Shown piece by piece: positions 55,764 through 64,000 of a stretch of DNA of 64,000 nt (position 1 is the stretch's first letter; the number at the start of each line of letters is the position of its first letter). Source of the DNA: CAVZYN01 sp963779515 (GTDB lineage Bacteria > Pseudomonadota > Alphaproteobacteria > Rhizobiales > Hyphomicrobiaceae). The notes beneath the pieces were generated by a model that saw nothing but the letters and a program-made list of their open reading frames with translations, ran no database searches and was not told the origin of the DNA. The translations under genes were made by a program, and so were the position numbers. The stretch spans positions 150,096-214,095 of the forward strand of contig CAVZYN010000005.1 of assembly GCA_963779515.1 (NCBI GenBank), read 5' to 3'.

Positions 55764-56666
55764 ATGAGCGAGACTTCCAAGACCACCCGTCCGATCAGCC
55801 CGCTGCGTGCGCGCATGATCGAGGACATGAATGTTCGCAACTTCGTGCCCGATACACAGCGCGAGTACATACGCGCCGTGAAGAAGCTTGCGGCCTTCCT
55901 GAAGCGCTCGCCCGATACGGCCAGCGCAGAAGACATGCGCGCGTTCCAGGTTCATCTGACCGAGACTGGAACCAGACCACCGACACACAACGCGACGATC
56001 ACGGCCCTGCGCTTCTTCTTCAGCGTGACCGTCGGCAAGCCGGACACGACGCGATTGTTGGCATTCGTCTACGAGCCGAAGAAGTTGCCGCGCGTGCTGC
56101 CGCCGGAAGACGTGCTGCGGATGCTGGAAGTCGCGCCGACGCCGAAATCCAAAGCCATGCTGGGTGTTGCTTACGGTGCCGGTCTGCGCGCCATGGAAGT
56201 CGTGTCGCTGAAGGTCGCGAACATCGACAGCCAGCGCATGGTGATCCGTGTGGAGGAGGGTAAGGGACGCCGCGATCGGTTCGCAATGCTGTCGCCGCAG
56301 CTGTTGGAGTTATTGCGCGACTGGTATCGGATCGCCCGGCCGCGGATGTATCTGTTTCCTGGACGCGACCAGATCGGGCCCATGACGCCGCGGCAGTTCA
56401 ACCGTATCGTCCACGAGGCGGCACGGCTCGCAGGATTGCCCACGTGGATCTCGCCGCACACGTTGCGGCATTCGTTCGCGACGCATCTGCTCGAACAGAA
56501 CATCGATGTGCGCGTGATCCAAGTTCTTCTCGGACACGCAAATCTGGATTCGACTGCCCGCTATACGCACGTCGCGACGAACGTCATTCGTGGCGTGATG
56601 AGCCCGCTCGATCGGCTGTCGCCGCTGCTTTCTCCGAAGAAAAGGAAGGACGAGCCACCGAAGTAA
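55764..56666 (+). CDS. Tyrosine recombinase of IS91-type element, copy 2
   Basis: 300 residues, protein identical to copy 1 (42834-43736). The only difference noticed is silent (56540). The catalytic residues R, K, H-x-x-R, H and Y are all present. It begins about 150 bases from the GAAC end. Confidence 0.94.
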   Translation: MSETSKTTRPISPLRARMIEDMNVRNFVPDTQREYIRAVKKLAAFLKRSPDTASAEDMRAFQVHLTETGTRPPTHNATITALRFFFSVTVGKPDTTRLLAFVYEPKKLPRVLPPEDVLRMLEVAPTPKSKAMLGVAYGAGLRAMEVVSLKVANIDSQRMVIRVEEGKGRRDRFAMLSPQLLELLRDWYRIARPRMYLFPGRDQIGPMTPRQFNRIVHEAARLAGLPTWISPHTLRHSFATHLLEQNIDVRVIQVLLGHANLDSTARYTHVATNVIRGVMSPLDRLSPLLSPKKRKDEPPK

Positions 56667-56672
56667 CCTGAC

Positions 56673-57893
56673 GTGACCCGTCCAGCCCTGGAGATCGCGG
56701 ATATCTTCCGCGATCACGGCCCTGCATGGCGTGACGCCCATCGCGACCACATCCAACTCGGCCAACTGAAGGTGATGAGCGCGATCGAGGATTGCCGCAC
56801 GGCCGTCCTCGGCGGCCATGTCGCGCGCTGCGAGAATGCGGCATGCGGCTTCACCCAGATTGCCTACAATAGCTGTCGGAATCGGCATTGCCCGAAGTGC
56901 CAGGGGGCGCAGGCACGAGACTGGATGGAAGCGCGGCAGGCGGATCTGCTGTCGGTTCCGTACTTTCATGTCGTCTTCACGCTGCCGGACGAGATCGCTG
57001 CCATCGCCTACCACAATAAGGCGGTAGTTTACGATCTGCTGTTCCGTGCGAGCAGCGAGACGATGCTCAGGATCGCCGCCGATCCGAAACACCTCGGTGC
57101 CAGGATCGGCATGACAACCGTACTGCACACATGGGGCTCGGCAATGACCCATCATCCTCACGTGCATATGATCGTGCCGGGTGGCGGCATCTCTTTAGAC
57201 GGCAAGCAATGGGTCTCGACGAAACCAAAATTTTTACTGCCCGTGTTCGTGCTCTCGCACCTATTCCGTCGACTGATGCTGGAGAAGCTTGCGGCTGCAC
57301 ACGCCGACGGCAAGCTCGTCTTCTTCAGCACCAATGCGCACCTCGCGTGCCAGAAGGCGTTCGTAACCTTCCTCGCGACGCTGAGAAAGAAGAAATGGGT
57401 CGTCTACGCGAAGGAGCCCTTTGCTGGTCCGGAGCAGGTGCTCGCCTATCTGTCGCGCTACACGCATCGCGTCGCGATCTCCAACGGCCGGCTCCTGAAA
57501 ATGGATGGCACGGCGGTCACGTTCCGCGTCAAGAACTACCGCGTCGATGGCCGCGCCCGCCACACGACGATGACGCTCGACATAGGCGAGTTCATCCGCC
57601 GATTCCTGCTGCACGTGCTGCCGAAGGGTTTCCACCGCATCCGTCACTACGGCCTGCTGGCGACCGGCCAACGTGCTGAGATGATCGAGCGGGCACGTGA
57701 GTTACTCGGCGAGGCGCCGGCTCGTGCAGATGCTGCGGAGAAGCCGACTGCCGACGAAGAGCCCGGCAGCGATCTACCGCCGTGCCCGTGCTGTGGATCA
57801 CGACTGCGCATCATTGAGACCTTCCTCCGTGGCGAGACACCGCGTCATCGGTCGTCACCGCGCCCCGTCGTCATTAGGATCGATACATCATGA
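56673..57893 (+). CDS. IS91-family transposase (HUH), copy 2
   Basis: 406 residues, the same as copy 1 except Arg in 'EFIRRFLLHV' (base 57601). The zinc-binding N-terminus, the HUH motif 'HHPHVHM' and the Tyr region 'LSRYTHRVAI' are kept. It follows the recombinase by 6 bases. Confidence 0.94.
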   Translation: MTRPALEIADIFRDHGPAWRDAHRDHIQLGQLKVMSAIEDCRTAVLGGHVARCENAACGFTQIAYNSCRNRHCPKCQGAQARDWMEARQADLLSVPYFHVVFTLPDEIAAIAYHNKAVVYDLLFRASSETMLRIAADPKHLGARIGMTTVLHTWGSAMTHHPHVHMIVPGGGISLDGKQWVSTKPKFLLPVFVLSHLFRRLMLEKLAAAHADGKLVFFSTNAHLACQKAFVTFLATLRKKKWVVYAKEPFAGPEQVLAYLSRYTHRVAISNGRLLKMDGTAVTFRVKNYRVDGRARHTTMTLDIGEFIRRFLLHVLPKGFHRIRHYGLLATGQRAEMIERARELLGEAPARADAAEKPTADEEPGSDLPPCPCCGSRLRIIETFLRGETPRHRSSPRPVVIRIDTS

Positions 57894-58325
57894 CGGCACG
57901 CATGGCCGTTTCCGGAAAAGCCGAAGCAACGCGCGGGTTCATAACCGACATCGAACTCCTGTTGCCGATGGGCGCTGCAACCGACGACCACGAGGCTCGT
58001 CTAGCGTCGCCAACATCCTTGCGGCCAGCGGACCCGCCAAGTTCGATTGATCGCGCGCGGTCGTTGCCGTCAAGAACGCGCGATCCGGCGACCTCCACCA
58101 AGCCGCAATCCCCATAGAGCACGCTGCATCGTCACAGCACACCGTTCCGCGGGTTCCTTCTCCTCAGGCTTCCGGACGCCGGCCCCGTGCGCGCGGCCAG
58201 ACCTGTGAAGGGCCGGCATCCGGAACCCTCCGAGATAGCCGACTTCCGTAAGCAGGAGCGCCGCGCCGTCACGAGCGTCCATGGCGCTGTCGGAAACCAT
58301 CCGAAACCGGACGTATGTGCAATGC

Positions 58326-58563
58326 TTAAGCCTTGGGTTGTCCGCCTCGCGCGTACTGTTTTTGAGCGTCCTCGACGTGCGCGCGGCTTACGCGAGCCAA
58401 CAGGTGGTCGTCTCGCCAGACGAAGTTGAACGTGGAGATTCTTTTTGGGCCCGAACGAAAGAGCGACGACGCGCGGGTCTGTTGCGATGAGCGAGCGCAA
58501 CAGGGGGGCTGCAACAAGACCGTTGACCACACTTTCCTTGTCACTGACTTGGTTCGGGATCAT
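58326..58563 (-). CDS. Small hypothetical protein downstream of the REase-TPR-PIN gene, one-base frameshift
   Basis: From the ATG at 58563 (overlapping the end of the long gene by 23 bases) the frame reads 'MIPNQVSDKESVVNGLVAAP', 'LLRSLIATDPRVVALSFGPK'. It then needs a one-base skip near 58428 to continue 'FNFVWRDDHLLARVSRAHVE' and 'DAQKQYARGGQPKA' to a TAA at 58326. Both halves look protein-like, and together they give about 78 residues. No family recognised. The close coupling suggests a partner of the upstream gene. Confidence 0.45.
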
Positions 58564-61500
58564 CGACCGGCCATCGCAGAAAGTGACCTTGGGCCCACTC
58601 GCGCAGATAGACGCTGAACGCACGCCGATCGATGTGGTGATCCAGCACTGTGAGAATGCCTTGGTAGTCACCCGTCCGTTCACGCTGCAACGACCGCAGC
58701 AGCTCCGAGGTTGCCGCATAATCGGAAAGCTCAAGACTGTTCGCCGACCAGAGGCTCCGCAGGAACGCGATCGCAACACGGCAATGCGAGTTGATATCCG
58801 CATGGCGGCCCCCAAGCGACCGTACTGCAATCCTAATGCGTCGACCGGAATTCACGCCGCCAGCCTCGCGATCCAAGCGGCGCGCCGTGATCAGCGTTTG
58901 CGGATCGACCGATATGAAGGTCTGCCCGGCATCGATGAGATCAGTGATCGCCTTGGCGTAGTCCGTCACCGACAAGAACTTCCTGTCGCGCGCCTTCATA
59001 AGGACCGGCTGAAGCCAGAACTCCGTTCACGCCGAGCTGTCCTGCGGCCTGCCGTGTGAACAGATCGTCGACCAACAATACACGATCAGACCCGCTCGCC
59101 GCGTAAATTTCATCGAAGAAACGAGCACCCTTGATCATGCCAAGCCGCCGCATGAACGCAGGCGGGTCCTGCATCGGCACGGCCGGAACGATGTCGGCGC
59201 TCGCACGTAGCCACGCGATGTCGCCTTCGATGAGCGTCCGGGTGCGAGCCGTCTCGTCCGCATTCCGCTCGACGAAATACAGCCGCCCGTCACGGTATCC
59301 CATGGTGCCGCCGCTGCCGGTTCCGAGCGTTTCGAGCGCTTGCAGACGCTCGCTGTAGTGGTCCGCCGTCGCCTGAGTGATGCCGATCTTTCCGCAGATC
59401 GCCTCGACGGCATTCTCCAGCCCTAGCCGCCGGATGCAATGCAACGTCGCAGCATCGACCACACATCCGCGCCGATCGTTGGCTGCGATCGCGCTGAAAG
59501 CGTCGATCCTTTCCTGTTCCAGTCCGATAGCTACCCGGTATGGTGTCCCGACCTCCGGAAGCCCCACCATCACGTCGATGGGACTTATACCCGTCATGAA
59601 GGCGAGGATCGCCAGCGACATTTTTCCTTCGGCGTAGCTCTCGGTCTGGCTCTGCACGTATTCGGCACGCGCCCTGACCTCGGCGGTGATCTCTTCGAAC
59701 GCATTCTCGCCTTCAAGCGTGACCTTGACCTGCTTCAGGCCTTTCGCCGCAGGAAACCGCTCGTTGTATCGCGCCAAAGCCGCATGGAACGCGTCGAGAT
59801 ATTTGTGCTTTGCCGCCGTTATTTCGACCGTGCTGCCGTCCGGCCAATGCACTTTGTCGCGTGGCTGTTTGCCGAGGACCGCCAGAGCGATTTGATGGTC
59901 CGGCGGAAGCGCATCCGGCTCCACGTGCCGCACCGCCTCCTCGGTTTCGATCAGATACCGCCTCTCGATGCCGTCCGGAAAGCGCACCGCGAATGCATGA
60001 TCGCCAGTGATAACCGGCGAAAGCAAACCCATGTCTTCGGACTTGCCCGCGAGCAGCATCACCGACATGAAGCTCATCCAGGCAGCAGGCACCCCCCGAT
60101 TGGCCGCGAAATCACGATAGGAAAGCTTTAGCGCGCGCTCGACGTATCCGAACGCGCTCAGCGCCCGTGCGAGCCGTGCCCGCTCGCCAATGCTGCCCCT
60201 AAGCCGCTTCTCGACCGGCTCGCTCAGGAGCGCACGCACCCGCGCCTCGTTGCCCTGTCTAAGCAACGCCTGAAGATGCCAATCGAACCAGTGTAGCCGG
60301 TCGGGTTCCGCCAGATGCAATCGTTCGATGAGCGGCGCTGCTTCGGCGGCATCGCCGACGTTCCAATGATGCGTAGCAGCTGCCCGTACGAAGAATGGGA
60401 CAGCTGCCACCTCTGCCGGCAGCGCGTCCAAGACAGCCTTGGATCGAGACGCAAGGCCAGCCGCAACGCTCGCCATCAAATAAGTGCGTAACCCCGCCGT
60501 ATCCCGATCCGTCGCGACCCGGCCATGTAGGACGTCCGAAGCCGTTTCAGGCGCGCCATGTCGCTCCAGATACTGGCCGAGCATGACGCGATCCGCGAAT
60601 TCGAGAGCCGGTTCCTTCTCCCGGACGAACCGGACAAGCTCTCGCACTTGCGGCGCCAGAGTTCTCTCATCTGGTAGTTCGCCATCGTCATCGTCGTCGC
60701 TCGCTTCTTCGTCGGCAGCGAGTGGCAGCTTCGCTTGGCTGCTGTCGCTTGCAAGCAGCCCTTTCTCACGCCCGCGCGCCGTCAGCAGCTGCAGGGTCAC
60801 GGCCGAATCATCGCTCGCCGCCAAGGCCGCAAGGGCCTCCCGCAATGCTGCAGCATCGCCCATCGCGATCGCGATTTCCGCTCGCACCTCCGTCATGACC
60901 GGTCGCAGGTTCGCCGGCAATCCATCGGGATCGATCTTGAACAGCCGCTCCAGAGCCTTTGCTGGATCGCGTCCGGTTACGACCTGCGCGGCGAACAGCT
61001 GCAGCTCGGCATCCACTTCGGCACCGTCGAGCAATGCCGTCGCCTTCTCGTCCTCGTCGGCATGCATGTGCAGGATCGCACGGGCACGGACCAGAACCGT
61101 GTCGCGCCCTGCCTTCGCGATCGTACGGTCGAGCACATCGGCGGCCGCCGCATCGTCGCCGGCAAAGCGCAGCGCCGAGGCCAGATTGCACGCGAGTGGA
61201 ATCGTCTCATCGGCATTGACATCCTCAGCCGCGATCTCCTTCGACCACAGCTTACGCAACGTCGCCGCACATGCGATTGCCGTCTGCCGGGCCGCAGGAT
61301 CGATCGGCTTTCCCACCATCACAGCCGGGTCAATCAGGATCGGCTCGAGCTTCGCCTCGGCAGCAAACCGCTGCAGCACGTCGTTATCGACGTGCGCCAC
61401 CGCCGCTTCGGCCGCCATCGCACGCCATGACACGTCGTCCCGCTGGCGCAGAAACACAATCGCACCGATCTTGAACTCGACCGTATCGTGCGCTGCGGCC

Positions 61501-62537
61501 GGCACTAACGCATACGGATCAGCCAGGCTCTTGTCCCGCATCCTCGCCTGAAGCAGCGCACTCGCCGCCGGCCCGTTGGCCGGATGGTTTGCAAGCACAT
61601 CGCCCGCGCGCTTCGCCGCCGCCTCACGGTCGCCTGAAGACAGCTCGGCATAGGCCAAGTTGGTTTGCGCCTTGGGATCGTTCGGCCGCAGCGCCAGCGC
61701 CTCGCGTGCAAAGGCAAGTGCCCGATCATACCGATTCGCCGCAAAGTTGACCGATGCCAGATTGGAAAATACCCGATAGCGCGCATATGGCGGTATCGCA
61801 GGCTCGCGCTTCAGCAGCGCTTCCAGCTCGTCGCCTGCCGCGCCAGTGCGGCCCCTCTGGATGAACCGTCTAATCTGCGAGATTTCCTTGTGCAGGCCGA
61901 GCGGCTCGTGTTGCGCTTCGGGTTCAAGATCGCGGTCATACTCCTCGGTCACGCTGCGTTGCGAGCGGACGAGCAGGTCCCGGATGTCGCGCAGCTCCAT
62001 ACCCTGCTGATCGAAGCGTGCCTGAACTGCCCGCCCCTCTTCCTGCACGGCTTCGATGATCGGTTGTTGCAGTACCCTCCCGCTTGGCTGAAACAACGCC
62101 AGCACGTCGTCGTACTTCACGATCTCCTGACAGAGGTCGGGCCAGCTCATCACCACGACCCGGCACGGCCATCCACTCGCCCGCAGCTCGGCGGTAAGCG
62201 TGGCAGCGGCAGTCTGCGCTTTGACAACGCGCTCCGTCGTCGCCGCGAATATCAGTTCGGTAAGAGCCGGCTTGATCGCGCGAGCCGCCTCCGCATCCTC
62301 ACGCATCGCCTGCTCGGTCAACGGCTCCTTGACCCGGCGGCACTGGATGCCGACAGGCTTTGTGGTGTCGCCGTCCCGATACCCGTGGAGGTCTATCTCG
62401 TTCTGTTTCTGGCCCTCGCGACCCCATTCCTGCACATGCCGGTCACCCAGATCACGGCGGAACAAATGCACGCAGTTCCGCTGAAAGTCCTGCCAATTCA
62501 GCGGCTTGCCGATCTCGATGGCGGTAATTTCAGTCAA
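58541..62537 (-). CDS. Multidomain conflict-system protein: REase-like, TPR, GreA/B-C-like and PIN domains (one-base frameshift)
   Basis: About 1,330 residues starting at a TTG at 62537. Residues ~15-150 are a restriction-endonuclease-like fold ('GREGQKQNEIDLHGYR', 'GIQCRR'). The catalytic Q-x-K appears as Q-C-R, so activity is uncertain. Residues ~210-780 are TPR-like repeats ('YARYRVFSNLASVNFAANRY', 'KAQTNLAYAELSSGDREAAA'). Residues ~840-920 resemble the GreA/GreB C-terminal domain ('LPPDHQIALAVLGKQPRDKV'). From ~945 on is the PIN-type nuclease region ('AILAFMTGISPIDVMVG', 'VLLVDDLFTRQ', 'LIDAGQTFISVD'). The reading frame breaks at 59018; removing one base joins 'AAGQLGVNGV' to 'WLQPVLMKARDRKFLS'. 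TPR-GreAB-C-PIN proteins are known as predicted conflict effectors with unproven function. Confidence 0.75.
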
Positions 62538-63474
62538 ACGCGTCGGGCCTCGGCCGAAGGTGATGTGGGGAACCGCAGCAACCTACGCGATTCGCGCCGT
62601 TACCCATGGCTTGGCTGGTTGGTCAATTCACGATTGTCCACATGCACGCGCTAGTTCCCTTTTTGCACTGCAATCTGCCAGCTTGCCGCCGCTCCGACCT
62701 AGTCGTACCGGGGGGCGGACGAGGCGACGATGCTGCCACGCTCGCGTCGTTCACATGCGTGATGCTCGTGTTCGCTACGCTGATCGGCTTCGTCGCGTTC
62801 GGCACGATCGAGATCGCCGAGAGGACTGGTATCTGATCTGCCGACGCAATTCCTCAGAGAGCAGACACGGTTGACGACGTCATCGGCACCGCCGACATCG
62901 CATATGCAAGAGTCCGCTTCTGGGATGAACCGCTAGCGCGTCGGCTCGACTGCCGATAGGGACAGTTGCGAATAGCGTGGTGGCGAAGACGCACGCGACA
63001 ACACAACTACTCTACAAGTTTCGACTGTTGGTGGTCATGCACCACCACAGTCTCGCGTTGGCGGGAAACGTGCAAGAAATCTTCCTGTTACGAGCGGCGT
63101 GCTTCTTGGCCGGTCGAGCTTCGACTGCGGATTCAAAATCGGGGCGCGACATTCAGCAATGCCGTTAGAGAGGTTCCATAACAAATGCATTCTCTTACCC
63201 GCGAGTACACCGAGCTACACGCGCCTGCACTCCATACCACATTCACAGCGGGCGGATCGCTGCAGCAGAATTGGCCGGCAAGCAGTCGTGCGCTAGGCGG
63301 ATCGCAATGCGATCGCGAGGGAAAGTAGAGTGCGCTGTGAGATCGATGTCCTGCTTGATCCTCGCAGTTCCCTGACCTTCCCGGCTTTCCCCGCTTTTCT
63401 CCATTGGAGAAGCGCCGGAGCGATGTGAAACTATCCGGCGTGGAACGCCAACATCCGGTGAAGAGAGGACTGCA

Positions 63475-63696
63475 ATGACAACAATCGAAGTGATCAAGAG
63501 CACAGAGGGGAGCACGGTCGAGGAAGAGCTTTGGAATCTGAAAACCGTGACGGCGCGAACCGGCCTTTCGCGATCGACGCTCTACTCTTACGTGGCGATC
63601 GGCCTATTTCCGAAGCAGCGGCATCTCGGCGTGCGGCGCGTCGCGTGGCTCGCATCAGAAGTGCGAGCGTGGATTGCGAGCAGACCAAAGGAGTGA
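63475..63696 (+). CDS. AlpA-family excisionase-like regulator
   Basis: 73 residues with AGAGG before the ATG at 63475. The MerR-like helix-turn-helix 'LWNLKTVTARTGLSRSTLYS' and the wing 'GVRRVAWLASEVRAWIASR' are typical of AlpA proteins, which control integrase genes or act as excisionases in prophages and islands. It is a sign that the window's right end belongs to an integrated element. 62538-63474 before it holds no gene I can support. It does include a perfect 15-base palindrome (63300-63314). Confidence 0.88.
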   Translation: MTTIEVIKSTEGSTVEEELWNLKTVTARTGLSRSTLYSYVAIGLFPKQRHLGVRRVAWLASEVRAWIASRPKE

Positions 63697-63771
63697 CGTG
63701 ATTGTTGAAGCTGGTGCCGGTCATGCGCGCAATTGCGACGCGTCATCGTTGCTTGCAGTCGGAAACTCGCG

Positions 63772-64000
63772 ATGTCAGAGTTCAACGCCATCGAGATCCA
63801 TCGCTCGCGCACTGACGCTGAATTACGTACGCAGGAGATTCGAATGCGATCTGAGATTCAAAATTTGCGCGTTGCGGTGAAGCGTGATGACGACCACAAT
63901 TTTGGCCTTTCCACGCTCGGAAAATTGAGGGGTAAAGTGTGGGGTGTCGATTCTAGAACCCAAAAAAATTCAATGAAATCAATGGGTTTTGCGGGTAACT
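63772..64000 (+). CDS. Possible partial gene running off the right edge
   Basis: From the ATG at 63772 ('MSEFNAIEIHRSRTDAELR') 76 codons are open to the end of the window. A second in-frame ATG at 63844 has GGAG eight bases upstream. The last ~25 codons are AT-rich and may be non-coding. Family unknown. Confidence 0.35.
   Translation, partial: MSEFNAIEIHRSRTDAELRTQEIRMRSEIQNLRVAVKRDDDHNFGLSTLGKLRGKVWGVDSRTQKNSMKSMGFAGN

Larger units (their letters stand above)
55614..58234 (+). mobile_element. IS91-type element with tyrosine recombinase, copy 2 (2,621 bp)
   Basis: Inverted copy of 41266-43886, same length to the base. Its left end starts GAACGAACCCGC like the facing end of copy 1, so the two GAAC ends face each other across the 11.7-kb segment. 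The right end finishes CCGGAACCCTCCGAG, followed by unrelated sequence. Copy 2 lies directly next to the accessory gene group of 58.3-62.5 kb. Confidence 0.9.

Noticed and set aside
62606..62836. 76-residue frame with a hydrophobic end upstream of alpA
   Set aside because: No ribosome-binding site; hydrophobic run is short and composition does not match the neighbours; kept as unassigned spacer.

Overview
The window comes from a GC-rich alphaproteobacterium, most likely of the Hyphomicrobiales (Rhizobiales). The grounds are the phoR-pst-phoU-phoB arrangement, a PQQ-dependent alcohol oxidation cluster with its own pqqABCDE operon, a Liv-type transporter tied to acyl-CoA genes, and the IS3, IS630 and IS91 types present. 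I see no rRNA, tRNA or CRISPR array, and the exact genus cannot be read from this sequence.

Layout. 1-8276 is the 3' part of a giant cadherin/VCBS-type repeat surface protein, broken by three single-base shifts. 8414-15017 (minus strand) is the phosphate operon phoR-pstSCAB-phoU-phoB, with a triple Pho box before pstS. 15479-17492 is a scar of mobile DNA: a Xre-type regulator gene split by an IS3-family element with a 3-bp target duplication, next to a truncated integrase. 17878-27269 is a LysR regulator divergent from livGFKHM, an acyl-CoA dehydrogenase, an MDR oxidoreductase and an acyl-CoA ligase, mostly with overlapping stops and starts. 27717-39444 is a PQQ alcohol-oxidation island: predicted lanthanide-type alcohol dehydrogenase, dihaem cytochrome c, beta-propeller, ABC transporter parts, periplasmic ankyrin protein and pqqABCDE (pqqE is out of frame at one base).

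The right third is accessory DNA. An IS630 element (39955-41100) is followed by an exactly 2,621-bp IS91-type element carrying a tyrosine recombinase and an HUH transposase. It is present twice in inverted orientation (41266-43886 and 55614-58234), with only two base differences noticed. The 11.7 kb between the copies holds a broken OsmC/ArsR remnant, a GNAT acetyltransferase, a GFA protein, a mobilisation module (two small genes, a VirD4/TraD-like coupling protein, a short MobF relaxase) and a distinctive four-gene group: a SET-domain methyltransferase, an ABC exporter and two different flavin amine oxidases. Outside the second copy lies a very long multidomain protein (restriction-endonuclease-like, TPR, GreA/B-C-like, PIN) that looks like a biological-conflict effector, then an AlpA-type regulator.

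The best candidates for something undescribed are (1) the SET/ABC/two-amine-oxidase group carried with a relaxase between inverted IS91 copies, and (2) the REase-TPR-GreAB-C-PIN protein with a small partner gene. A caution runs through the whole window: at least eight genes are interrupted by single-base indels with both halves otherwise intact. This may be sequencing or assembly error rather than decay.
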